This document shows positions 34,201 through 44,159 of a DNA stretch of 64,000 bases, piece after piece. Every line of letters begins with the position of its first letter. Positions within the stretch are counted from its first letter, which is position 1. Both the position numbers and the translations under genes were made by a program. Source of the stretch: Zymoseptoria tritici IPO323 (taxonomy: Eukaryota; Ascomycota; Dothideomycetes; Mycosphaerellales; Mycosphaerellaceae); NCBI RefSeq assembly GCF_000219625.1, contig NC_018217.1, positions 1,860,001 through 1,924,000 of the forward strand, given 5' to 3'. The notes beneath the pieces are model-generated. The model ran no database searches. It was not told the origin of the DNA and was given only the letters and a program-made list of their open reading frames with translations.

Positions 34201-34436
34201 AGTGTGTCTGCGCTAATGTTAGCCTTGCTAGACCCAAACTAGACTATACTAGCACTACCCTAGATTACTTACTTTTTGGTAGTTAGTAAAGAAGAGAGAA
34301 AGTTTGGAAGAAGAATTAAATTAATATAGCGACGCTACGGACCCGCAAATCCTTCCAGATTAGGACATCTAGCAGCTAACAGCTTGTGAATTTTCCACCG
34401 CAACTAAGGACAGTTGCAGAGAGGGGAGGGGGGCAA

Positions 34437-34765
34437 TGTAAGGACACCCTTACGATGACGCCCCCTACCTGTCCTAACCTAGACTATCCTGGCACTACAG
34501 ATTACCGGTGCCGTCTTATCTAGCCTAGACTAGGACATCCTATAGAGGGACGAACCTTACGGGCGCACAATAGCCCCCGAGCGGACGTTAGACTACGACC
34601 GGTGCCTAGTCTAGGCGGAGGGACGCATTTGGCAATACGAAGGACGGGTATATAGCCTCGGGGGACGCTCTTGTCCATTCCCTTCCTTATCGAATCGACT
34701 CGTTACATTCTACAACTATTTGTTTTCGGTGCAAGCCTACATTCCCTCTCGAGGTGTTCCTAACA
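34437..34765 (+). repeat. 3' LTR of chromovirus B
   Basis: Directly preceded by the polypurine tract and followed by the TTACC target duplication. Confidence 0.88.
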
Positions 34766-34770
34766 TTACC

Positions 34771-36750
34771 GGTGTAAAGGCCTTCTAATAAGCCGGCTAA
34801 AACAGCCTCTAAAAGTTACGTTTACTAGTCGTTAAACGTCCTTCTAAATAGAAGATCTCTCGTAAGAGGTTAGCACTATAGAAGGTAGCTAAGGGACTAA
34901 AGAGGCCGACATTAAGAGGCTGTAAGCAGTGCGTTAAATAAGGCGGATATACTATAACGAGGATGCGGTGTTTAATGCAGAAGTCCAAGAATGCTATATT
35001 TACGTAAGAGCTATAGCTATCGATAATAAGGAGCCTGTAGCCCCTTCTACTCTTCTTACGCGTAAAGGGCTCGAATACCTTCTTTAGCTAGTGCAATCTA
35101 AGGTTGTTGTTAGTCTAGCCGTTCGGTAAGGACGCGAAGAACGCTTCGTAAATGTCCTTAAAATCCTGTAGCTACGAAGACTATATATTTCCGGTCTTAG
35201 CCTTGTTTGTTTGTTTGTTTGTTTTGTTTGTTTGTTCCATTTACGTCCTTTCGGAGTCCAAGACTATATAGGACGGCTTTGCTATAAAGGCAAAGCAGTA
35301 GATCTAGTTACAATTAGATTTTTTAGTATTCTTTGACCTTAGGGGAGACCCCGTGCCTAAGGCAATGCTAAAGGACTTTAAACAAATGCGAGATAAAGGA
35401 AATCAAACGAGTGTTGCAGCCTAAGGCTGTAGAATTTTCGCGCCAAGCTTTGCAGAATTTTCAGCGGATCCTTCCGCTTCGCACGCACGCTACAAATTCG
35501 AAATGTAGTGCAAAAGCAGTGCAAAATGCTGTGCAAAAGCAGTGCAAAATGCCGTGCAAAATGCTGTGCAAATGTAGTGCAAAAGCAGTGCAAAATGCTG
35601 TATAAAAGTAGTGCAAAAGTAGTGCAAAATGCCGTGCAAAAGTAGTACAAAAGCAGCTGTCTAACTCGCTGCCTTCTCTTATCCTTAATATGCCTTTGTA
35701 GAACTATATACCGCTTCCAAACGTATACAGCTACGCAGGTTAATCGCAGAGTTGTAGATTCTACCGAGTTCTAGCTCTTTAAAGTGTATGTATGCTTCCT
35801 TTCGAGGGCGACGACGTCTCTAGGGACATGCGATTTTGATTCGGATTTCGAGAAGGTGCGCGTATAGGATAGAGTAGACTGCTTCTTCTTGTTCGTAGCG
35901 TAGAGGGCTGTTCGTTCGAATCGTGCTGTTGTTCTGTAGCTTGTGTTTTAATAGGAGGCGTGCCTCTAGGTCGTGTTGTTTTTGTAAGGGAAGAGGGATC
36001 GACGGCCTCTCTAATCCTCCGGAGGAAACTTAGCTCTACGACGACGATGTCGTCGTAGGTTCGTAGCCGGCACCACGTACAGGTGTTCCTCGTCGCCGGC
36101 CCGGTCTTAGCCTTGTAAATAAGGTATAGTAGCAGTAAGGATCTATTAGCACAGATGCATGCTAATAACGTAATCTATTTACGATTGCTATCCTATGTGT
36201 ATCTAATAAAGCGACTACTGTCGTAGTGTACCTTTGTAAAGACCCTCCGGCTCTTATAAAGTATGCTAACTATAAAGCCCTTCTTGTCTATGTTATACGT
36301 GTTCTGTTGCTCGATATTATACTGCCTAGTCTTAGATTTAATAAGGTCGTAGTAGGACTAGTATTAATTAACAGAGTCTGCCTTCTTGCGTTCCTTGTCG
36401 AGTAGATTAAGGTATCTCGAATCGATATCCTTATGCCGAGCTACGAATCGTAAGACCTATAAGTAGTGTAGTAGACGGCCTGCAATGTCCTTAGCAAAGG
36501 TAAGAACTATTAAGGGAGTCGGCGGAGTACCTCTGCGTGTAAGGGTGTCGATATAGCCTACAAGAGTGCGTTCTTGTTAGTGTAATAATATTAAGGCATT
36601 TTTATCACGCTCGGCTTAAGAATTAGTCACTCTACGCTATCGCTTTAACAGAGTCGTCCTATTAACGCTATGTTTCGTTGCAATTGTTTAAATACAGGTT
36701 ATCTTTCCCTCTCTTAGCTCGTTAAGCGCTTTATTAATTAGAGCTATAGT
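34771..36750 (-). pseudogene. pogo/Fot1 transposase, N-terminal and DDE part
   Basis: Minus-strand reading with many RIP stops. Blocks: LLDKERKKADSVN, YNIDKKGFIVSILYKSRRVF (first catalytic Asp), NNNLRLH.LKKVFEPFTRKK, RGYRLLIIDSYSSYVNIAFL (second Asp), KHRILVIVYPPYLTHCLQPL, and a KAFTP block abutting element B. It is interrupted by the SINE-like insertion at 35207-36100. This is the D-x-D core order of Fot1 transposases. Confidence 0.75.
35207..36100 (-). mobile_element. SINE-like element sharing the LINE 3' end, copy 1
   Basis: 894 bp bounded by the 16-bp duplication CCGGTCTTAGCCTTGT (35191-35206, 36101-36116). The 3' end has the same (CAAA)n tail and about 190 bp of 3' sequence as the full LINE (GGAACAAACAAAC tail; ATTTACGTCCT on the plus strand). 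Upstream there is no ORF2. Instead it has a GTGCAAAA(G/T)(C/T)-type tandem array (about 35505-35650) and a unique region shared with the copy at 49269. This suggests a non-autonomous element moved by LINE proteins. Confidence 0.78.
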
Positions 36751-36809
36751 TGTTGTGCATTAATTCGTTAAAGATTAGTAATATTCGTAGTGTAAAGCTA
36801 TGCCAAGAT

Positions 36810-36855
36810 TGCGACCGTGCATACCATGCACCGTGCACACCATGCAACACTCTTC
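36810..36855 (-). repeat. Right TIR of transposon A
   Basis: Inverted copy of 7429-7474, followed directly by the TA duplication. Confidence 0.85.
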
Positions 36856-36907
36856 TACCCTAATGCGATGCGAGGGTCCTACACGCTGTACTGACCATCA
36901 CCGAAAG

Positions 36908-37265
36908 GGACTTGCGAAAAGGGAGGCAATTGGTGCCCGCCCGATGCACCGTTCTGCATAAATCGAACCGAAAAATACAACCGCGGCTTTTGCACAGGTC
37001 AGAGCCACTCTAGTTCGTAATCATCTGGAAGCTATGCTAACCCTCTTTCCGTACAGCTGCTTGTGAAAAAGGTGGATATTACTGTCAGAACTCTGCCGAG
37101 TCTTGCGAGGCCGGAAAATGTTGCGTCCCTCGAAACGGTAAGGATACACGTCGATTCAGACGGTGGGTGATCACTGACGGGAACTGTCTAGGTGATTGCG
37201 AGCGGAATCCTAATTGCTGCGCCGGAACACACTGTGACGGCAGCGGCATATGCGTCGCGAATTGA
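36908..37265 (+). CDS. 20-cysteine secreted protein, exons 3-5
   Basis: Exon 3 36908-36997, intron GTCAGA...GCTAAC...TACAG (36998-37056), exon 4 37057-37137, intron GTAAGG...CACTGAC...CTAG (37138-37191), exon 5 37192-37265 ending TGA. Two modules start (T/A)CEKGG(N/Y)(W/Y)C, showing internal duplication, followed by CC-type spacings and a final CDGSGIC. Removing the transposon and one TA gives a 59-nt intron 2 with GTATGT donor, ACTGAC branch point and AAAG acceptor, matching phase 1 of exon 2. The acceptor AAG is slightly unusual. Confidence 0.68.
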
Positions 37266-38218
37266 ATTTATGGATCGATCAGCAAACACAGATAGCTGTG
37301 TGATGAACATCCGAGCCACAACACGGTTGGCACTGGATACGCACATTGAGGCCGCAATAGACTGGGCTTGTGAGGAGACGAGAGAAAACGCCAGTCAGGA
37401 GTCAAATGCGACTACAACTACTGCTTTGTACTGTGGGTAATATGAAGACTCTATTGCACGTCTCGAATGCATGCCGTCCGCCAGCGATGTGACACAGGTA
37501 GCCTGTCTCCACTGCATGCGTTTCGAGGCAAGCACGCCCATACAGGTTGGCAAGCGATCTTCACGGGCTCCTTGTTCGAGTCTGGACACTGACCCGCTCA
37601 CATGGTTAAAGCTTGCGAACCATTGACCTTGCTTCCTGGAGACCTTTTACGCTCACCGAGGAGTCGTGGCGTAAGAAACAGACAAGGTTCTAGAGATTGC
37701 CGCAAAAGACGGTCTACCTCTCAACAGATCTTAGGACACTGGTTGTGATCGGGCGGCACAAGGCTCGTGTCAGGCCAAGAGTTCTGACCCTTTGCAAAGG
37801 CAAAGGAGACCACATCCAGGAAATCTCCGGCTGGTGTCGTACCTCGTTCATGTCGAAGAAGTCCTTCAAAATCACGATGCTGGTAGTGCTGTCACCACTT
37901 GCAAATGGTCAAACGGTACTCCCATCCTGGATGCGAAGTCTGGACTCTTTGTGGAAGTGGCCGATCCAGGCATCATGCCTGTTTGTCGGGGTCTGCATCA
38001 GTCGAATCCTCGTACTTCCATGCCCCTTGGTTTATTATTAGATAGGCACCGCACCTTACCGGCGGACCGGTCAGCGTACAGACCTGGTATACGCATGTAT
38101 CCATGCTGTTGCCCACCATTTCTTGAAGTTCTCAAATCTTGATTCGCAACTCTTCAACAGACCAAGACAACGTTGACAAACATCCTTCACACGCTCTCCA
38201 GAATTTGCTTCGTCAACA
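37266..38218. other. No supported gene
   Basis: Holds the 3' flank of the 20-cysteine gene and the promoter of the next candidate. A stretch at 37850-38030 reads EVLQNHDAGSAVTTCKWSNG and VEVADPGIMPVCRGLHQSN in one frame and may be an exon remnant, but I cannot build a gene from it. Confidence 0.4.
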
Positions 38219-38600
38219 ATGAAAAGGATGCAGCTCTCGCAGGCTTTTCTCCTTCTTATCAGCATGGCGTTCGCTGACTTGGACCCAACTCGAGACATCT
38301 ACGTGAGTCCTGCACCGTTCTCCCTCTACTCGGTCTCATACCCTAAACTTCTCCTGAGGGGTGCGTCCAAGCCGGAAAGTACGAGGTTCAGTCGCCGCTA
38401 GGCTACTGTTACGGGTACGGGAAATACAGCGGCGTCACGCTGTACTGCGACACGGTACGCTGCCACTTGATAGACCTCTACAACTTGCTTCGAGCCTGCG
38501 TACTAAAGCGATCTCGATTTCACAGCAATGCTGGGGCGAAGGTCATAACTGTCATCCGGACCTCAAGAAGACACCTCTGATCTACGCTGTATGCGAGTAG
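38219..38600 (+). CDS. Small secreted cysteine-rich protein candidate (3 exons)
   Basis: Exon 1 38219-38302, intron 38303-38358 (GTGAGT ... CTAAAC ... GAG), exon 2 38359-38454, intron 38455-38525 (GTACGC ... GTACTAAAG ... CACAG), exon 3 38526-38600. All junctions are phase 0; product 84 aa. Signal peptide MKRMQLSQAFLLLISMAFA, likely cut near residue 19. The mature part is Tyr/Gly-rich (YGYGKYSG) with six cysteines: GC, GYC, LYC, QC, NC, VC. No homologue recognised; size, secretion signal and even cysteine number fit fungal effectors. The first intron ends in GAG, less common than CAG or TAG. Confidence 0.65.
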
Positions 38601-39360
38601 ATGATGGTCCGCTACTGCTGGACCTGGGAGGTGTTCTGGAATACTGCACTTCAGCGGCACGCGAGGACGGACCTGGGTTGGACTCTTGTTAGGATGGCGA
38701 TTCACAAACACGTCGCATGCGCTCGGATCGATGGCATGACCTCGCCTGTCCGTTCTGACGGATCTCAAGACTCAAGTTCATGGAGATGACGCTGGCCTCG
38801 TGAGACGGGTGTCTTCGACGATACTCTCTGACGAGCAGCAGCCCACCCAGTGCACTCAGTCGCCAGAGACGGCGAGGATGGGGCCGGTGAAGAGAGCCGT
38901 GGCGAGCAGGAACTGGGCTAGACGCGCCTGGTATTGATAAGGCTTGCTGGAAATTGGTCTCGTCGCGGACTGCAGAATCCGAGGCTGCAGAATCCGAAGC
39001 GGAAAGGATGAAGTCGTGACCTGAAAGGAGGGAACCCTGGAACACGAGGGCGGCTGATATATGTGCCGATAATTCATGCGTCAATGCTCAGAGCGGCAAG
39101 ATTGATCTCTGAATTCCAGGTTAAACACTCTGCGATACGCCGATACTGCACACTGACCTACAAGCATGATGCCAGTGCAATGAAGCCAGATTCCTGCTCT
39201 TGGACGAATCACATGCCGCTCTCAAGATGGCTCAATCCCGACCCCTCCTCTCGCAGCGGTTACCAAGTCACCCGCCGTTCGTACGCCCCATGTGACACCC
39301 GAACACCTCGCGCTCCATACCCGCCATCGCGGCAGCCATCAAGTCGCACCCTCGTCGCGC
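38601..39360. other. No supported gene
   Basis: Holds the 3' sides of two convergent small genes. Only shadow-like ORFs are visible on either strand. Confidence 0.4.
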
Positions 39361-39684
39361 TCAACAGGTCTCTGCGATAAGAGTCTTTGGTATGGGCTTC
39401 AGTCCCCCGGTTCCACCAGCTCTCATGCACTCATCGATCCAGTATTTCACTCCGGTACCAGGGATACAGCAATCAAAGTTCTTGTTCAGCTACATCGACG
39501 AACGAGTCAGCAACGGCTCTCTCGGCTTGCGTAGCGGTGAAGTTCTTGCCTTGCGGCCTTGGAGTGTTCGACAGGCTTCCCACACAATGGCTTCGGATTG
39601 CCATCCGTAGCAGGTCCCGTGCACTCCCGCGTGGGCGCCAATGGCCGTCATGGCAGCAATGAGAAGTGTCGTGAGCTGCGTCAT
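39361..39684 (-). CDS. Small secreted cysteine-rich protein candidate with GC-AG intron
   Basis: Exon 1 39550-39684 and exon 2 39361-39480, separated by a 69-nt intron that begins GCAAGA instead of GT and ends GAACAAG, with a TTGCTGAC branch-like site. Phase 0 on both sides; product 84 aa. Signal peptide MTQLTTLLIAAMTAIGAHA. The mature part has six cysteines (GTC, EAC, DCC, DEC and a C-terminal TC). Reading straight through the intron instead gives a 64-aa product with only two cysteines. The donor could be a natural GC-AG site or a GT donor lost by T-to-C change. It faces the candidate at 38219 tail to tail. Confidence 0.55.
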
Positions 39685-40102
39685 GTCTTCTTGAGTAGCG
39701 ACCAGGAAATGGTATTTGAGGGGCTGAATGTTTGGACTGGATGGAATATGTCAGCGAGGCCACGAGGAGAAAGTCGGGACTGACTTTTGGACTTGAGTGT
39801 GTGTATCAGCGAGATCACGAGGAGCAAGGTGGAGGAAGAGGAAGAAAAGGCTTTGAGGGACAGATGACCTGGTTTTGATAGCGTTGCGGACCCATGCTTT
39901 GTATCAAAGTACCAATCGGACGAGCCGAGACCACCAAACGATCGATGTTGAGTAAGTTCTTGAATCCAAACTGTCCGGATGCCGAGTGTCATTGGACAAC
40001 GCTGTTCTATGCGCTACATGGTTATCTCACTGTCGTATCATGTCAATTGCTGATCTTTGACAAAAGGGTCCATTGGTTCCATGGAAAGCTCGTGGGCGTC
40101 AG
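39685..40102. other. No supported gene
   Basis: Promoter side of the secreted candidate. A 20-bp string around CGGACGAGCCGAGACCA at 39914-39935 recurs at 43151-43175, the only repeat noticed. Confidence 0.4.
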
Positions 40103-41170
40103 CTACTGCTGAGACTCGAAGGGGTCGAACATGGTACTCCAATCCAAGCCATCTGAGGATAAACGTATCGATTGAGGCTGTAAGGGCGGATGCACTCCTT
40201 GTTCTCTAGCCGCCGGGATTCTTTGGGATCCGTGTGGTTCGGAGGGATCCAGCGATGTATCACTGAAGCCGCAAACGAAGAATCCGGCAGCGGAGTTTAG
40301 CAGCACTTACGGAAGGCGCTGCAGAATGGCGGCCACTTTTGCGCAGATAGTACTGGAATCATCCGAGGTCCGCAGACGAACGAGACATTACTGGAAAATC
40401 CGATTCCGTTCGCGAGAGACTTCCATGCTAGCATCGACCCGCATCAGCGACTACAGCACAATGGCCGCGTGAAATACATGAAAGCTGCCCAAACCTCGGT
40501 TGTACCATCAAAGAGGCGCGAGTTCCGCAGTGTCTTCCAACGAGAAATGAGTCTGTGTCAGCCGTGTGGCGCTTTCCAATTGAAGCTTTTGCGACCACAG
40601 CCGAAGCGTATCTCCAGAGTGATCGTTGTGCGATACCGTCCGGTGTAGGAGTAGCGTCAGAAGATCAGAGTAGCTGTAGAGAACGTTGAGGTGGGCGGCG
40701 TCATAAGGTTGTGACCTCTCATCAGACAAAGATCGCACGTCTCAGGACGACTGCTCATCACAGATAGCTGCATCCAAAGCACGTATAGTGTGCATGTTAG
40801 GCTGTTCTGGCTTGATCAAAATGTGCTCGGAGATCTCGGCGCAGATATTGTAGAGGCGAAATGTGAGGAGCAGATAGCTCATCTGTGTAGCGCGCCGTCG
40901 CTGTCCATTGCGAAATGTGCGGTCTTCGATTCCATCATCGTGGACATCTGCTAGTAAAGCTGGTCCGTTGGATCTCGACGCCCGACATGGTCCGATCATG
41001 CCAGTCGTAGTGTTCTGGTCGGAATAGCGCATTACGAAGGCGGCACAACATCTGCGTTGCTCTTCCCTCTCAATTGCATCAATGTCGAAGCCGTACACTG
41101 GACATTGAAGTCCCTGCCAACCGACCGCGTGAAGGCGAACCCGCACCGTCGGACGACCGCTGACCATTGC
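40103..41170 (-). pseudogene. Fungal-specific transcription factor relic
   Basis: Minus-strand reading typical of the fungal-specific transcription-factor middle domain: IDAIEREEQRRCCAAFVMRY, LYNICAEISEHIL, ALDAAICDEQSS, then SYSDLLTLLLHRT, FHVFHAAIVL, CLVRLRTSDDSSTICAKVAA and ILQRLP followed by a GTAAGTGCTGCTAAAC donor-like site. It ends SSDGLDWSTMFDPFESQQ before TAG. In-frame stops break it after EQSS, after AELAPL, after AAIVL and after RIFQ. More of the gene may lie in 41170-41720 in another frame, but no Zn2Cys6 cluster is readable. Stops are TGA, TAG and TAA, so decay is not purely RIP-like. Confidence 0.6.
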
Positions 41171-41824
41171 TATTCAGTGCAGTCCGGTCCTGATCTTGCA
41201 GTAGTTGTTCCAGCCGTCAAACAAGGGGTCGTTTGGATCGCGCGAGGCCGAAGCGGTCGACGTTGCTGCGGCATTGGAGAGCGGCGAAATTGGTGACAGC
41301 TGTCCCTCTTACCTACGAGGCGGCTGGCAGGATGATCGATGCCGTCTTGCATAGTGACATTCGAGCTGGAACAACAAACGACAATGGTCAGTGGAACGCT
41401 CTTGGACCGGACTAAGATTAGTCCGAGGCTTCGACAGCGTGTTTCGATAAGCCTGCTCTCGAGGACAGGTGCAACTGAGTCGCCTTTGATGGCGCAGAGA
41501 TGGAAAACAGACGGAAGTATGTGCGGCACAGTATGTAGGTATTCCAGGTACTTGGAGATGCGGAGCGGACACGGGCACGACGGGGTCCGCTTGAGTTGCT
41601 GTTTGTTGGTGCCTAAGGCAGAAATATGCTTAGTCAAGGACTTCACGTCCATACCTGGGCTTCTTTCTTCCCTCTTCTCTTCAGATAGATAGGGAACAAT
41701 CCCAACACGTATTGGGCCATACATTCAGTCTTTGCACCCCGAGAGGTCCCACAATTCCCTTTCGTCCTGCCTCATGGACGCGGCCATTGGACGAAAAGCG
41801 ATACGTTAGCTCGTTCGGCTACCT

Positions 41825-42877
41825 GGGCTTTGGGGCAGGCGGCTGCTTACTCCAGTGGATCACCATCGACAAACCATCGACAAGAATGCAGTCCGCCAGG
41901 CATTCAGGCTGAGTGCGGCCTAATTCATACGAACGCATCAGCAAGGCTGCAACACCTCGCGTTGCGGCAATGATAGCCTCGTGCGGAGTGAAGTCGAGGA
42001 GCTTCATGAAGTGCTCCAGGTCCCGGGCGTACGTGCCTTGAGGCGCTGCGATACATGGTCAGGATGTTACAGAGCCTCTTCTGACGCGATCCACCTACTC
42101 CACGCAAAGCCTTAATCGCCGCCAGGCAGGACAACACTAGACATTTCAGCCTTCGCTCATGGTGTATTGAAAGATGTCCAAGAAAAAAACAATCGTGCAT
42201 GTGCATCTCTCGAAGCCCGGCAGTGGCGGGGTCCAGCTCTTTCTTGTATCCGACCTGCTCGGCCTTGCTCTTTGGATACCCGAAAACCTCAGCATCGTGC
42301 AAGGTCGCGACAAGCCAGTTCAGACCAGGTACAACGATATGCTTCGTCTTGCGGTTCTCCAGGAGATTCATGCCTATGCAAATCAGCCATGGCGCAAGAG
42401 GTCTATCCGGCCAACTTGGCTTCTTCGTCAATGTACGACGCATGGTATGTGACATCTGCGCCATGTTTCACGCCCGTCTTCGCGGAATCCCTCGCGTGAG
42501 CATATACGCACAGCCTCTTTCCAAGCTTATGAGCCACGTTGACACAGGCCGCGGTTTCTTCACCGGTAAAGTAGCAATATTGCGCGGCTCTAATTTCCGT
42601 GATCTGCCCAAGTCAGCACTGTTGGACAAGAGAATTTTGATTCCAAAGACTTGACATTGTGCGCGCCGACTTCATTTACATGCTCGCGAATAACCTGACG
42701 CGTTTCCTCGGGACCATCGCTAAATGCTGTTATTCCACCCACGAGCTCTCCATCCCGACGGGCAAACCTTCGAGCGTTTACGAGGTATCGTGGACCAGCG
42801 ATGTCTCCTGCGTTGATGGCATTGCGAATTACAACATCGATCAACGGTGGCACCCAATTGCCGGCAAGCGGGAACAA
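41825..42877 (-). pseudogene. Amidohydrolase relic (imidazolonepropionase-like family)
   Basis: Three frames together cover the C-terminal two thirds of a fungal metal-dependent amidohydrolase. Segment 1 (42877-42700): IRNAINAGDIAGPRYLVNAR, DGPEETRQVIREHVNEVGAH. Segment 2 (about 42620-42420): QITEIRAAQYCYFTGEETAA, AHKLGKRLCVYAHARDSAKT, GADVTYHASYIDEEAKLAG. Segment 3 (42400-42220): KTKHIVVPGLNWLVATLHDA, EVFGYPKSKAEQVGYKKELD. Segment 4 (42010-41850): MKLLDFTPHEAIIAATRGVA, ADCILVDG. At least two frameshifts and a stop break it. A possible intron lies near 42640-42695. Metal ligand His residues of the C-terminal half (AHAR, YHAS) remain readable. Non-functional here. Confidence 0.7.
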
Positions 42878-43547
42878 AGTCGTTTGTACTGACCGAAATT
42901 TCGAGGTTGTTGAAATGGATTCCGACGATCAGAGCATCTTCATCCGGGCGCTGCCTGTACTGAAGCACTGACTCGACCCTCGAAGCCATGAGCGCTAAGG
43001 AGTGCGCGACGGGAGCGGCAAGGCGTGCGAACTGCAGGGCATACAAGGATGCGTGAACGCAGGGGCATGACATTGATACAGAGGATGTCGTCGAAGCATG
43101 AAGTAGTGCCCTCTCCCTGTGACCCTCCCTGATCCACGCTCCTAGCAAGACTGACAATCGGACGAGCCGAGACCAACGAACAACTCGTCTTGGAGCTGCA
43201 AGACGCTACTCGATATCAATGCCGCTGGTCACGGTAAAAAGCAAACTCGCCGGCCAAAAAGCAAAAGGCAAAACATACAACACTACGGATTCCCCAATTG
43301 TCACCAACTTGAGTACTAGTGTAGCGATTAGATGGTTATCAATGGCTGATCGGACGGGAAGCCGATTTTTCATCTATCTGTGGTCGTATGTGACGGTGAA
43401 GATTCTTTCTCGTATAGATAGCTAAGAAAAATTTCTGAGCCATGAGGGACGGTTGCTCGCAGCTACTGAAAAGTACTCTGAAGGTGCCCCTGAGCATGGG
43501 CACAAGAGCACGATCCCCACCTTGAAACACCATTCAGCTGGATAACT
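42878..43547. other. Upstream part of decayed genes, no supported ORF
   Basis: Probably holds the unreadable N-terminal part of the amidohydrolase relic (minus) and of the HET relic (plus). No HET core motifs are readable. Confidence 0.35.
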
Positions 43548-44115
43548 CTTTGCCCGATGATTTTCGCCTTTGGAGCGGCATTGTCAAGAACTACTCCAGT
43601 CTAGAGCTCTCGTTCCCGCTTGGAGATAAGCTGATGGCGCTCTGTGGAGTAGCGGCACAAGCGACGGCGAAGTTCTAGGACACGTAGTTCGCAAGCGTTT
43701 TCCGGCGTGCCTTGCTCCTCTACTTGTGCTGGATGAAGATCCCGGCACCACGCATTATCAGGAGCTTCGGCCTATGGCAACAACAGGTATACCATCTTGT
43801 TCCTGGGTGTCTGCAGACTTTCAGGTACGGTACAGCTCGTACAAGTTCATGAGGGCATTTAGAGAGCCACTGGCTTCAGTCGAACAAGTCCACGTGGATC
43901 TTAAGGATCCGCAGAATCCGTTCGGAGAAGTCAATGGAGGGATCGTCTCTCTCCTCGGTCGGCTGATGAAGATCGATATGTGATGTAGAGACGAACAAGA
44001 TCCCTGGGGCAAAGATCTCGACTTACGTATCGACGGCATACTACACGAGGTAGAGATCGCAGAGGTCTTCGGCAGTGAAGAGAACCTGCGGGCGGTCGGC
44101 GTTTCCCTTTATTTC
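43548..44115 (+). pseudogene. HET-domain protein relic, C-terminal part before insertion
   Basis: Plus-strand blocks typical of the region after the HET domain: LWSGIVKNYSSLELSFPLGD, KLMALCGVAAQATAKF, FRRALLLYLCWMK, then PSCSWVSADFQVRYS (like the PSWSWAS motif), VEQVHVDLKDPQNPFGEVNG and ILHEVEIAEVFGSEENLRAV. Stops and frame changes occur near 43676-43690, 43760 and 43981. Reading ends in GVSLYF exactly at the target duplication of element F and resumes at 56331. HET proteins trigger heterokaryon incompatibility; this copy is dead. Confidence 0.6.
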
Positions 44116-44158
44116 CCAAATGTCTCGGGGGAGTACAGTCGGAAAGAACACTCGGATA
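44116..44158 (+). repeat. Left TIR of element F
   Basis: Identical over 43 bp to the reverse complement of 56279-56321. Confidence 0.9.
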
Positions 44159-44159
44159 A

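Larger units (their letters stand above)
8448..34765 (+). mobile_element. Ty3/gypsy chromovirus B, with nested element C
   Basis: Two 329-bp direct LTRs (8448-8776, 34437-34765) start TGT(G/A)AGGACACCC and end TAA(C/T)A. They are flanked by the 5-bp duplication TTACC at 8443-8447 and 34766-34770. A polypurine tract (about 34419-34436, GGGGAGGGGGGCAA) abuts the right LTR, so the element is plus-strand. Removing element C and its TSD leaves about 6.8 kb. Order: gag with CCHC knuckle, protease, RT, RNase H, integrase, chromodomain, then an antisense ORF. No TGG-type primer-binding site is visible just after the left LTR; the sequence there is TTCGATTCGATTAAA. Confidence 0.88.
7429..36855 (-). 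mobile_element. Fot1/pogo-like DNA transposon (A) carrying nested elements
   Basis: Ends are defined by 46-bp imperfect inverted repeats beginning GAAGAGT(A/G)TTGCATGG, flanked by TA on both sides (7427-7428 and 36856-36857). TA is the Tc1/mariner/pogo target site. Subtracting chromovirus B with its TSD (26,323 bp) and the SINE-like copy with its TSD (910 bp) leaves about 2.19 kb, the normal size of a Fot1-class element. The transposase runs on the minus strand and is riddled with TAG/TAA codons. It landed inside intron 2 of the 20-cysteine gene. Confidence 0.85.

Noticed and set aside
35505..35650. Coding potential or CRISPR-like array in GTGCAAAA repeats
   Set aside because: Short degenerate tandem repeat without spacers, inside a SINE-like element; ORFs there are repeat artefacts.
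7429..36855. Possible Starship-type giant cargo transposon
   Set aside because: The length is fully explained by nested retroelements, the ends are short TIRs with TA duplication, and I see no DUF3435 tyrosine recombinase.
40742..41167. Intact 141-codon gene
   Set aside because: It is one open piece of the transcription-factor relic; family blocks continue past its stop.
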